The notes under the pieces: model-generated
Database searches by the model: none
Told to the model about the DNA's origin: nothing
What the model saw: only the letters and a program-made list of their open reading frames with translations
Assembly (NCBI RefSeq): GCF_963576545.1
Contig: NW_026870491.1
Span: 186,001 to 250,000, forward strand
Direction: 5' to 3'
Length of the DNA stretch: 64,000 bases
Origin: Limanda limanda
Taxonomy: Eukaryota > Chordata > Actinopteri > Pleuronectiformes > Pleuronectidae
Shown here: positions 38,201-51,522 of the stretch, piece by piece
Position numbering within the stretch: position 1 is the stretch's first letter
How the letters are laid out: each line of letters opens with the position of its first letter
Made by a program: the position numbers and the translations under genes

Positions 38201-41200
38201 GTTAGGGATGAAAGCACATAGGAGAAAGAGATATTCTTGAATAACTTTTTTTGTGAAGGTCGGAGAGACTTGCAAGTAGGCTCTACCCCCACTAAATGGG
38301 GTAGCGCGCATCGATCGGTACCATCCTTGAGCTTCTCCGACTTTCGGAAGGGTTAGGGTTAGGGTTAGGGATGAAAGCACATAGGAGAAAGAGATATTCT
38401 TGAATAACTTTTTTTGTGAAGGTCGGAGAGACTTGGAAAGTGGTTGCATCTGGACTAATTTGGGTCCTGCGGATCGATTGGTACCATCCCCGAGCTTGTA
38501 CGACCTTCGAAAGAGGTCGACCGACGAAATTCCCCCAAATCTGAGGAGATATTCTTGAATAACTTTTTTTGTGAAGGTCGGAGAGACTTGCAAGTAGGCT
38601 CTACCCCCACTAAATGGGGTAGCGCGCATCGATCGGTACCATCTTTGAGCTTCTCCGACTTTCGGAAGGGTTAGGGTTAGGGATGAAAGCACATAGGAGA
38701 AAGAGATATTCTTGAATAACTTTTTTTGTGAAGGTCGGAGAGACTTGGAAAGTGGTTGCATCTGGACTAATTTGGGTCCTGCGGATCGATTGGTACCATC
38801 CCCGAGCTTGTACGACCTTCGGAAGAGGTCGACCGACGAAATTCCCCCAAATCTGAGGAGATATTCTTGAATAACTTTTTTTGTGAAGGTCGGAGAGACT
38901 TGCAAGTAGGCTCTACCCCCACTAAATGGGGTTGCGCGCATCGATCGGTACCATCCTTGAGCTTCTCCGACTTTCGGAAGGGTTAGGGTTAGGGTTAGGG
39001 ATGAAAGCACATAGGAGAAAGAGATATTCTTGAATAACTTTTTTTGTGAAGGTCGGAGAGACTTGCAAGTAGGCTTTACCCCCACTAAATGGGGTAGCGC
39101 GCATCGATCGGTACCATCCTTGAGCTTCTCCGACTTTCGGAAGGGTTAGGGTTAGGGTTAGGGATGAAAGCACATAGGAGAAAGAGATATTCTTGAATAA
39201 CTTTTTTTGTGAAGGTCGGAGAGACTTGGAAAGTGGTTGCATCTGGACTAATTTGGGTCCTGCGGATCGATTGGTACCATCCCCGAGCTTGTACGACCTT
39301 CGGAAGAGGTCGACCGACGAAATTCCCCCAAATCTGAGGAGATATTCTTGAATAACTTTTTTTGTGAAGGTCGGAGAGACTTGCAAGTAGGCTCTACCCC
39401 CACTAAATGGGGTTGCGCGCATCGATCAGTACCATCCTTGAGCTTCTCCGACTTTCGGAAGGGTTAGGGTTAGGGTTAGGGATGAAAGCACATAGGAGAA
39501 AGAGATATTCTTGAATAACTTTTTTTGTGAAGGTCGGAGAGACTTGCAAGTAGGCTCTACCCCCACTAAATGGGGTAGCGCGCATCGATCGGTACCATCC
39601 TTGAGCTTCTCCGACTTTCGGAAGGGTTAGGGTTAGGGTTAGGGATGAAAGCACATAGGAGAAAGAGATATTCTTGAATAACTTTTTTTTGAAGGTCGGA
39701 GAGACTTGGAAAGTGGTTGCATCTGGACTAATTTGGGTCCTGCGGATCGATTGGTACCATCCCCGAGCTTGTACGACCTTCGGAAGAGGTCGACCGACGA
39801 AATTCCCCCAAATCTGAGGAGATATTCTTGAATAACTTTTTTTGTGAAGGTCGGAGAGACTTGCAAGTAGGCTCTACCCCCACTAAATGGGGTTGCGCGC
39901 ATCGATCGGTACCATCCTTGAGCTTCTCCGACTTTCGGAAGGGTTAGGGTTAGGGTTAGGGATGAAAGCACATAGGAGAAAGAGATATTCTTGAATAACT
40001 TTTTTTGTGAAGGTCGGAGAGACTTGCAAGTAGGCTCTACCCCCACTAAATGGGGTAGCGCGCATCGATCGGTACCATCCTTGAGCTTCTCCGACTTTCG
40101 GAAGGGTTAGGGTTAGGGTTAGGGATGAAAGCACATAGGAGAAAGAGATATTCTTGAATAACTTTTTTTGTGAAGGTCGGAGAGACTTGGAAAGTGGTTG
40201 CATTTGGACTAATTTGGGTCCTGCGGATCGATTGGTACCATCCCCGAGCTTGTACGACCTTCGGAAGAGGTCGACCGACGAAATTCCCCCAAATCTGAGG
40301 AGATATTCTTGAATAACTTTTTTTGTGAAGGTCGGAGAGACTTGCAAGTAGGCTCTACCCCCACTAAATGGGGTAGCGCGCATCGATCGGTACCATCATT
40401 GAGCTTCTCCGACTTTCGGAAGGGTTAGGGTTAGGGTTAGGGATGAAAGCACATAGGAGAAAGAGATATTCTTGAATAACTTTTTTTGTGAAGGTCGGAG
40501 AGACTTGCAAGTAGGCTCTACCCCCACTAAATGGGGTAGCGCGCATCGATCGGTACCATCCTTGAGCTTCTCCGACTTTCGGAAGGGTTAGGGTTAGGGT
40601 TAGGGATGAAAGCACATAGGAGAAAGAGATATTCTTGAATAACTTTTTTTGTGAAGGTCGGAGAGACTTGGAAAGTGGTTGCATCTGGACTAATTTGGGT
40701 CCTGCGGATCGATTGGTACCATCCCCGAGCTTGTACGACCTTCGGAAGAGGTCGACCGACGAAATTCCCCCAAATCTGAGGAGATATTCTTGAATAACTT
40801 TTTTTGTGAAGGTCGGAGAGACTTGCAAGTAGGCTCTACTCCCACTAAATGGGGTTGCGCGCATCGATCGGTACCATTCTTGAGCTTCTCCGACTTTCGG
40901 AAGGGTTAGGGTTAGGGTTAGGGATGAAAGCACATAGGAGAAAGAGATATTCTTGAATAACTTTTTTTGTGAAGGTCGGAGAGACTTGCAAGTAGGCTCT
41001 ACCCCCACTAAATGGGGTAGCGCGCATCGATCGGTACCATCCTTGAGCTTCTCCGACTTTCGGAAGGGTTAGGGTTAGGGTTAGGGATGAAAGCACATAG
41101 GAGAAAGAGATATTCTTGAATAACTTTTTTTGTGAAGGTCGGAGAGACTTGGAAAGTGGTTGCATCTGGACTAATTTGGGTCCTGCGGATCGATTGGTAC

Positions 41201-44200
41201 CATCCCCGAGCTTGTACGACCTTCGGAAGAGGTCGACCGACGAAATTCCCCCAAATCTGAGGAGATATTCTTGAATAACTTTTTTTGTGAAGGTCGGAGA
41301 GACTTGCAAGTAGGCTCTACCCCCACTAAATGGGGTTGCGCGCATCGATCAGTACCATCTTTGAGCTTCTCCGACTTTCGGAAGGGTTAGGGTTAGGGTT
41401 AGGGATGAAAGCACATAGGAGAAAGACATATTCTTGAATAACTTTTTTTGTGAAGGTCGGAGAGACTTGGAAAGTGGTTGCATCTGGACTAATTTGGGTC
41501 CTGCGGATCGATTGGTACCATCCCCGAGCTTGTACGACCTTCGGAAGAGGTCGACCGACGAAATTCCCCCAAATCTGAGGAGATATTCTTGAATAACTTT
41601 TTTTGTGAAGGTCGGAGAGACTTGCAAGTAGGCTCTACCCCCACTAAATGGGGTAGCGCGCATCGATCGGTACCATCATTGAGCTTCTCCGACTTTCGGA
41701 AGGGTTAGGGTTAGGGTTAGGGATGAAAGCACATAGGAGAAAGAGATATTCTTGAATAACTTTTTTTGTGAAGGTCGGAGAGACTTGCAAGTAGGCTCTA
41801 CCCCCACTAAATGGGGTAGCGCGCATCGATCGGTACCATCCTTGAGCTTCTCCGACTTTCGGAAGGGTTAGGGTTAGGGTTAGGGATGAAAGCACATAGG
41901 AGAAAGAGATATTCTTGAATAACTTTTTTTGTGAAGGTCGGAGAGACTTGGAAAGTGGTTGCATCTGGACTAATTTGGGTCCTGCGGATCGATTGGTACC
42001 ATCCCCGAGCTTGTACGACCTTCGGAAGAGGTCGACCGACGAAATTCCCCCAAATCTGAGGAGATATTCTTGAATAACTTTTTTTGTGAAGGTCGGAGAG
42101 ACTTGCAAGTAGGCTCTACCCCCACTAAATGGGGTTGCGCGCATCGATCGGTACCATTCTTGAGCTTCTCCGACTTTCGGAAGGGTTAGGGTTAGGGTTA
42201 GGGATGAAAGCACATAGGAGAAAGAGATATTCTTGAATAACTTTTTTTGTGAAGGTCGGAGAGACTTGCAAGTAGGCTCTACCCCCACTAAATGGGGTAG
42301 CGCGCATCGATCGGTACCATCCTTGAGCTTCTCCGACTTTCGGAAGGGTTAGGGTTAGGGTTAGGGATGAAAGCACATAGGAGAAAGAGATATTCTTGAA
42401 TAACTTTTTTTGTGAAGGTCGGAGAGACTTGGAAAGTGGTTGCATCTGGACTAATTTGGGTCCTGCGGATCGATTGGTACCATCCCCGAGCTTGTACGAC
42501 CTTCGGAAGAGGTCGACCGACGAAATTCCCCCAAATCTGAGGAGATATTCTTGAATAACTTTTTTTGTGAAGGTCGGAGAGACTTGCAAGTAGGCTCTAC
42601 CCCCACTAAATGGGGTTGCGCGCATCGATCAGTACCATCTTTGAGCTTCTCCGACTTTCGGAAGGGTTAGGGTTAGGGTTAGGGATGAAAGCACATAGGA
42701 GAAAGAGATATTCTTGAATAACTTTTTTTGTGAAGGTCGGAGAGACTTGCAAGTAGGCTCTACCCCCACTAAATGGGGTAGCGCGCATCGATCGGTACCA
42801 TCCTTGAGCTTCTCCGACTTTCGGAAGGGTTAGGGTTAGGGTTAGGGATGAAAGCACATAGGAGAAAGAGATATTCTTGAATAACTTTTTTTTGAAGGTC
42901 GGAGAGACTTGGAAAGTGGTTGCATCTGGACTAATTTGGGTCCTGCGGATCGATTGGTACCATCCCCGAGCTTGTACGACCTTCGGAAGAGGTCGACCGA
43001 CGAAATTCCCCCAAATCTGAGGAGATATTCTTGAATAACTTTTTTTGTGAAGGTCGGAGAGACTTGCAAGTAGGCTCTACCCCCACTAAATGGGGTAGCG
43101 CGCATCGATCGGTACCATCCTTGAGCTTCTACGACTTTCGGAAGGGTTAGGGTTAGGGTTAGGGATGAAAGCACATAGGAGAAAGAGATATTCTTGAATA
43201 ACTTTTTTTGTGAAGGTCGGAGAGACTTGCAAGTAGGCTCTACCCCCACTAAATGGGGTAGCGCGCATCGATCGGTACCATCCTTGAGCTTCTCCGACTT
43301 TCGGAAGGGTTAGGGTTAGGGTTAGGGATGAAAGCACATAGGAGAAAGAGATATTCTTGAATAACTTTTTTTGTGAAGGTCGGAGAGACTTGGAAAGTGG
43401 TTGCATCTGGACTAATTTGGGTCCTGCGGATCGATTGGTACCATCCCCGAGCTTGTACGACCTTCGGAAGAGGTCGACCGACGAAATTCCCCCAAATCTG
43501 AGGAGATATTCTTGAATAACTTTTTTTGTGAAGGTCGGAGAGACTTGCAAGTAGGCTCTACCCCCACTAAATGGGGTTGCGCGCATCGATCGGTACCATT
43601 CTTGAGCTTCTCCGACTTTCGGAAGGGTTAGGGTTAGGGTTAGGGATGAAAGCACATAGGAGAAAGAGATATTCTTGAATAACTTTTTTTGTGAAGGTCG
43701 GAGAGACTTGCAAGTAGGCTCTACCCCCACTAAATGGGGTAGCGCGCATCGATCGGTACCATCCTTGAGCTTCTCCGACTTTCGGAAGGGTTAGGGTTAG
43801 GGTTAGGGATGAAAGCACATAGGAGAAAGAGATATTCTTGAATAACTTTTTTTGTGAAGGTCGGAGAGACTTGGAAAGTGGTTGCATCTGGACTAATTTG
43901 GGTCCTGCGGATCGATTGGTACCATCCCCGAGCTTGTACGACCTTCGGAAGAGGTCGACCGACGAAATTCCCCCAAATCTGAGGAGATATTCTTGAATAA
44001 CTTTTTTTGTGAAGGTCGGAGAGACTTGCAAGTAGGCTCTACCCCCACTAAATGGGGTTGCGCGCATCGATCAGTACCATCTTTGAGCTTCTCCGACTTT
44101 CGGAAGGGTTAGGGTTAGGGTTAGGGATGAAAGCACATAGGAGAAAGAGATATTCTTGAATAACTTTTTTTGTGAAGGTCGGAGAGACTTGCAAGTAGGC

Positions 44201-47200
44201 TCTACCCCCACTAAATGGGGTAGCGCGCATCGATCGGTACCATCCTTGAGCTTCTCCGACTTTCGGAAGGGTTAGGGTTAGGGTTAGGGATGAAAGCACA
44301 TAGGAGAAAGAGATATTCTTGAATAACTTTTTTTTGAAGGTCGGAGAGACTTGGAAAGTGGTTGCATCTGGACTAATTTGGGTCCTGCGGATCGATTGGT
44401 ACCATCCCCGAGCTTGTACGACCTTCGGAAGATGTCGACCGACGAAATTCCCCCAAATCTGAGGAGATATTCTTGAATAACTTTTTTTGTGAAGGTCGGA
44501 GAGACTTGCAAGTAGGCTCTACCCCCACTAAATGGGGTTGCGCGCATCGATCGGTACCATCCTTGAGCTTCTCCGACTTTCGGAAGGGTTAGGGTTAGGG
44601 TTAGGGATGAAAGCACATAGGAGAAAGAGATATTCTTGAATAACTTTTTTTGTGAAGGTCGGAGAGACTTGCAAGTAGGCTCTACCCCCACTAAATGGGG
44701 TAGCGCGCATCGATCGGTACCATCCTTGAGCTTCTCCGACTTTCGGAAGGGTTAGGGTTAGGGTTAGGGATGAAAGCACATAGGAGAAAGAGATATTCTT
44801 GAATAACTTTTTTTGTGAAGGTCGGAGAGACTTGCAAGTAGGCTCTACCCCCACTAAATGGGGTAGCGCGCATCGATCGGTACCATCCTTGAGCTTCTCC
44901 GACTTTCGGAAGGGTTAGGGTTAGGGTTAGGGATGAAAGCACATAGGAGAAAGAGATATTCTTGAATAACTTTTTTTGTGAAGGTCGGAGAGACTTGGAA
45001 AGTGGTTGCATCTGGACTAATTTGGGTCCTGCGGATCGATTGGTACCATCCCCGAGCTTGTACGACCTTCGGAAGAGGTCGACCGACGAAATTCCCCCAA
45101 ATCTGAGGAGATATTCTTGAATAACTTTTTTTGTGAAGGTCGGAGAGACTTGCAAGTAGGCTCTACCCCCACTAAATGGGGTTGCGCGCATCGATCGGTA
45201 CCATTCTTGAGCTTCTCCGACTTTCGGAAGGGTTAGGGTTAGGGTTAGGGATGAAAGCACATAGGAGAAAGAGATATTCTTGAATAACTTTTTTTGTGAA
45301 GGTCGGAGAGACTTGCAAGTAGGCTCTACCCCCACTAAATGGGGTAGCGCGCATCGATCGGTACCATCCTTGAGCTTCTCCGACTTTCGGAAGGGTTAGG
45401 GTTAGGGTTAGGGATGAAAGCACATAGGAGAAAGAGATATTCTTGAATAACTTTTTTTGTGAAGGTCGGAGAGACTTGGAAAGTGGTTGCATCTGGACTA
45501 ATTTGGGTCCTGCGGATCGATTGGTACCATCCCCGAGCTTGTACGACCTTCGGAAGAGGTCGACCGACGAAATTCCCCCAAATCTGAGGAGATATTCTTG
45601 AATAACTTTTTTTGTGAAGGTCGGAGAGACTTGCAAGTAGGCTCTACCCCCACTAAATGGGGTTGCGCGCATCGATCAGTACCATCTTTGAGCTTCTCCG
45701 ACTTTCGGAAGGGTTAGGGTTAGGGTTAGGGATGAAAGCACATAGGAGAAAGAGATATTCTTGAATAACTTTTTTTGTGAAGGTCGGAGAGACTTGCAAG
45801 TAGGCTCTACCCCCACTAAATGGGGTAGCGCGCATCGATCGGTACCATCCTTGAGCTTCTCCGACTTTCGGAAGGGTTAGGGTTAGGGTTAGGGATGAAA
45901 GCACATAGGAGAAAGAGATATTCTTGAATAACTTTTTTTTGAAGGTCGGAGAGACTTGGAAAGTGGTTGCATCTGGACTAATTTGGGTCCTGCGGATCGA
46001 TTGGTACCATCCCCGAGCTTGTACGACCTTCGGAAGAGGTCGACCGACGAAATTCCCCCAAATCTGAGGAGATATTCTTGAATAACTTTTTTTGTGAAGG
46101 TCGGAGAGACTTGCAAGTAGGCTCTACCCCCACTAAATGGGGTAGCGCGCATCGATCGGTACCATCCTTGAGCTTCTACGACTTTCGGAAGGGTTAGGGT
46201 TAGGGTTAGGGATGAAAGCACATAGGAGAAAGAGATATTCTTGAATAACTTTTTTTGTGAAGGTCGGAGAGACTTGCAAGTAGGCTCTACCCCCACTAAA
46301 TGGGGTAGCGCGCATCGATCGGTACCATCCTTGAGCTTCTCCGACTTTCGGAAGGGTTAGGGTTAGGGTTAGGGATGAAAGCACATAGGAGAAAGAGATA
46401 TTCTTGAATAACTTTTTTTGTGAAGGTCGGAGAGACTTGGAAAGTGGTTGCATCTGGACTAATTTGGGTCCTGCGGATCGATTGGTACCATCCCCGAGCT
46501 TGTACGACCTTCGGAAGAGGTCGACCGACGAAATTCCCCCAAATCTGAGGAGATATTCTTGAATAACTTTTTTTGTGAAGGTCGGAGAGACTTGCAAGTA
46601 GGCTCTACCCCCACTAAATGGGGTTGCGCGCATCGATCGGTACCATTCTTGAGCTTCTCCGACTTTCGGAAGGGTTAGGGTTAGGGTTAGGGATGAAAGC
46701 ACATAGGAGAAAGAGATATTCTTGAATAACTTTTTTTGTGAAGGTCGGAGAGACTTGCAAGTAGGCTCTACCCCCACTAAATGGGGTAGCGCGCATCGAT
46801 CGGTACCATCCTTGAGCTTCTCCGACTTTCGGAAGGGTTAGGGTTAGGGTTAGGGATGAAAGCACATAGGAGAAAGAGATATTCTTGAATAACTTTTTTT
46901 GTGAAGGTCGGAGAGACTTGGAAAGTGGTTGCATCTGGACTAATTTGGGTCCTGCGGATCGATTGGTACCATCCCCGAGCTTGTACGACCTTCGGAAGAG
47001 GTCGACCGACGAAATTCCCCCAAATCTGAGGAGATATTCTTGAATAACTTTTTTTGTGAAGGTCGGAGAGACTTGCAAGTAGGCTCTACCCCCACTAAAT
47101 GGGGTTGCGCGCATCGATCAGTACCATCTTTGAGCTTCTCCGACTTTCGGAAGGGTTAGGGTTAGGGTTAGGGATGAAAGCACATAGGAGAAAGAGATAT

Positions 47201-50079
47201 TCTTGAATAACTTTTTTTGTGAAGGTCGGAGAGACTTGCAAGTAGGCTCTACCCCCACTAAATGGGGTAGCGCGCATCGATCGGTACCATCCTTGAGCTT
47301 CTCCGACTTTCGGAAGGGTTAGGGTTAGGGTTAGGGATGAAAGCACATAGGAGAAAGAGATATTCTTGAATAACTTTTTTTTGAAGGTCGGAGAGACTTG
47401 GAAAGTGGTTGCATCTGGACTAATTTGGGTCCTGCGGATCGATTGGTACCATCCCCGAGCTTGTACGACCTTCGGAAGATGTCGACCGACGAAATTCCCC
47501 CAAATCTGAGGAGATATTCTTGAATAACTTTTTTTGTGAAGGTCGGAGAGACTTGCAAGTAGGCTCTACCCCCACTAAATGGGGTTGCGCGCATCGATCG
47601 GTACCATCCTTGAGCTTCTCCGACTTTCGGAAGGGTTAGGGTTAGGGTTAGGGATGAAAGCACATAGGAGAAAGAGATATTCTTGAATAACTTTTTTTGT
47701 GAAGGTCGGAGAGACTTGCAAGTAGGCTCTACCCCCACTAAATGGGGTAGCGCGCATCGATCGGTACCATCCTTGAGCTTCTCCGACGTTCGGAAGGGTT
47801 AGGGTTAGGGTTAGGGATGAAAGCACATAGGAGAAAGAGATATTCTTGAATAACTTTTTTTGTGAAGGTCGGAGAGACTTGGAAAGTGGTTGCATCTGGA
47901 CTAATTTGGGTCCTGCAGATCGATTGGTACCATCCCCGAGCTTGTACGACCTTCGGAAGAGGTCGACCGACGAAATTCCCCCAAATCTGAGGAGATATTC
48001 TTGAATAACTTTTTTTGTGAAGGTCGGAGAGACTTGCAAGTAGGCTCTACCCCCACTAAATGGGGTAGCGCGCATCGATCGGTACCATCCTTGAGCTTCT
48101 CCGACTTTCGGAAGGGTTAGGGTTAGGGTTAGGGATGAAAGCACATAGGAGAAAGAGATATTCTTGAATAACTTTTTTTGTGAAGGTCGGAGAGACTTGG
48201 AAAGTGGTTGCATCTGGACTAATTTGGGTCCTGCGGATCGATTGGTACCATCCCCGAGCTTGTACGACCTTCGGAAGAGGTCGACCGACGAAATTCCCCC
48301 AAATCTGAGGAGATATTCTTGAATAACTTTTTTTGTGAAGGTTGGAGAGACTTGCAAGTAGGCTCTACCCCCACTAAATGGGGTTGCGCGCATCGATCAG
48401 TACCATCCTTGAGCTTCTCCGACTTTCGGAAGGGTTAGGGTTAGGGTTAGGGATGAAAGCACATAGGAGAAAGAGATATTCTTGAATAACTTTTTTTGTG
48501 AAGGTCGGAGAGACTTGGAAAGTGGTTGCATCTGGACTAATTTGGGTCCTGCGGATCGATTGGTACCATCCCCGAGCTTGTACGACCTTCGGAAGAGGTC
48601 GACCGACGAAATTCCCCCAAATCTGAGGAGATATTCTTGAATAACTTTTTTTGTGAAGGTCGGAGAGACTTGCAAGTAGGCTCTACCCCCACTAAATGGG
48701 GTTGCGCGCATCGATCAGTACCATCCTTGAGCTTCTCCGACTTTCGGAAGGGTTAGGGTTAGGGTTAGGGATGAAAGCACATAGGAGAAAGAGATATTCT
48801 TGAATAACTTTTTTTGTGAAGGTCGGAGAGACTTGCAAGTAGGCTCTACCCCCACTAAATGGGGTAGCGCGCATCGATCGGTACCATCCTTGAGCTTCTC
48901 CGACTTTCGGAAGGGTTAGGGTTAGGGTTAGGGATGAAAGCACATAGGAGAAAGAGATATTCTTGAATAACCTTTTTTGTGAAGGTCGGAGAGACTTGGA
49001 AAGTGGTTGCATCTGGACTAATTTGGGTCCTGCGGATCGATTGGTACCATCCCCGAGCTTGTACGACCTTCGGAAGAGGTCGACCGACGAAATTCCCCCA
49101 AATCTGAGGAGATATTCTTGAATAACTTTTTTTGTGAAGGTCGGAGAGACTTGCAAGTAGGCTCTACCCCCACTAAATGGGGTTGCGCGCATCGATCAGT
49201 ACCATCCTTGAGCTTCTCCGACTTTCGGAAGGGTTAGGGTTAGGGTTAGGGATGAAAGCACATAGGAGAAAGAGATATTCTTGAATAACTTTTTTTGTGA
49301 AGGTCGGAGAGACTTGGAAAGTGGTTGCATCTGGACTAATTTGGGTCCTGCGGATCGATTGGTACCATCCCCGAGCTTGTACGACCTTCGGAAGAGGTCG
49401 ACCGACGAAATTCCCCCAAATCTGAGGAGATATTCTTGAATAACTTTTTTTGTGAAGGTCGGAGAGACTTGCAAGTAGGCTCTACCCCCACTAAATGGGG
49501 TTGCGCGCATCGATCGGTACCATTCTTGAGCTTCTCCGACTTTCGGAAGGGTTAGGGTTAGGGTTAGGGATGAAAGCACATAGGAGAAAGAGATATTCTT
49601 GAATAACTTTTTTTGTGAAGGTCGGAGAGACTTGCAAGTAGGCTCTACCCCCACTAAATGGGGTAGCGCGCATCGATCGGTACCATCCTTGAGCTTCTCC
49701 GACTTTCGGAAGGGTTAGGGTTAGGGTTAGGGATGAAAGCACATAGGAGAAAGAGATATTCTTGAATAACTTTTTTTGTGAAGGTCGGAGAGACTTGGAA
49801 AGTGGTTGCATCTGGACTAATTTGGGTCCTGCGGATCGATTGGTACCATCCCCGAGCTTGTACGACCTTCGGAAGAGGTCGACCGACGAAATTCCCCCAA
49901 ATCTGAGGAGATATTCTTGAATAACTTTTTTTGTGAAGGTTGGAGAGACTTGCAAGTAGGCTCTACCCCCACTAAATGGGGTTGCGCGCATCGATCAGTA
50001 CCATCCTTGAGCTTCTCCGACTTTCGGAAGGGTTAGGGTTAGGGTTAGGGATGAAAGCACATAGGAGAAAGAGATATTC
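26243..50079 (+). repeat. 23,837-bp tandem superunit, copy 2 (149 monomers)
   Basis: Direct second copy of 2406-26242, joined to it in monomer phase. I found no difference between the copies at any site I compared, whereas the internal 6,083-, 2,390- and 1,280-bp repeats differ at several sites. The match persists for about two monomers past 50079 (B, A2) and stops at 50398, where an A stands in place of the B at 26561. It is either a very recent unequal exchange or an assembly duplication. Confidence 0.95.
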
Positions 50080-51522
50080 TTGAATAACTTTTTTTGTGAA
50101 GGTCGGAGAGACTTGGAAAGTGGTTGCATCTGGACTAATTTGGGTCCTGCGGATCGATTGGTACCATCCCCGAGCTTGTACGACCTTCGGAAGAGGTCGA
50201 CCGACGAAATTCCCCCAAATCTGAGGAGATATTCTTGAATAACTTTTTTTGTGAAGGTCGGAGAGACTTGCAAGTAGGCTCTACCCCCACTAAATGGGGT
50301 TGCGCGCATCGATCAGTACCATCCTTGAGCTTCTCCGACTTTCGGAAGGGTTAGGGTTAGGGTTAGGGATGAAAGCACATAGGAGAAAGAGATATTCTTG
50401 AATAACTTTTTTTGTGAAGGTCGGAGAGACTTGCAAGTAGGCTCTACCCCCACTAAATGGGGTAGCGCGCATCGATCGGTACCATCCTTGAGCTTCTTCG
50501 ACTTTCGGAAGGGTTAGGGTTAGGGTTAGGGATGAAAGCACATAGGAGAAAGAGATATTCTTGAATAACCTTTTTTGTGAAGGTCGGAGAGACTTGGAAA
50601 GTGGTTGCATCTGGACTAATTTGGGTCCTGCGGATCGATTGGTACCATCCCCGAGCTTGTACGACCTTCGGAAGAGGTCGACCGACGAAATTCCCCCAAA
50701 TCTGAGGAGATATTCTTGAATAACTTTTTTTGTGAAGGTCGGAGAGACTTGCAAGTAGGCTCTACCCCCACTAAATGGGGTTGCGCGCATCGATCAGTAC
50801 CATCCTTGAGCTTCTCCGACTTTCGGAAGGGTTAGGGTTAGGGTTAGGGATGAAAGCACATAGGAGAAAGAGATATTCTTGAATAACTTTTTTTGTGAAG
50901 GTCGGAGAGACTTGGAAAGTGGTTGCATCTGGACTAATTTGGGTCCTGCGGATCGATTGGTACCATCCCCGAGCTTGTACGACCTTCGGAAGAGGTCGAC
51001 CGACGAAATTCCCCCAAATCTGAGGAGATATTCTTGAATAACTTTTTTTGTGAAGGTCGGAGAGACTTGCAAGTAGGCTCTACCCCCACTAAATGGGGTT
51101 GCGCGCATCGATCAGTACCATCCTTGAGCTTCTCCGACTTTCGGAAGGGTTAGGGTTAGGGTTAGGGATGAAAGCACATAGGAGAAAGAGATATTCTTGA
51201 ATAACTTTTTTTGTGAAGGTCGGAGAGACTTGCAAGTAGGCTCTACCCCCACTAAATGGGGTAGCGCGCATCGATCGGTACCATCCTTGAGCTTCTCCGA
51301 CTTTCGGAAGGGTTAGGGTTAGGGTTAGGGATGAAAGCACATAGGAGAAAGAGATATTCTTGAATAACTTTTTTTGTGAAGGTCGGAGAGACTTGCAAGT
51401 AGGCTCTACCCCCACTAAATGGGGTAGCGCGCATCGATCGGTACCATTCTTGAGCTTCTCCGACTTTCGGAAGGGTTAGGGTTAGGGTTAGGGATGAAAG
51501 CACATAGGAGAAAGAGATATTC
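50080..51522 (+). repeat. Mosaic segment 1: resembles 24645-25598, then an A-rich join
   Basis: 50080-51033 (B A A B A B) has the order of 24645-25598, including the B with AACCTTTTTTG (50561 against 25126); it has a private CTTCTTCGAC in the A at 50398. It is followed by four consecutive A monomers (51034-51685), the third with CATTCTTG in an A1 background. Confidence 0.75.
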
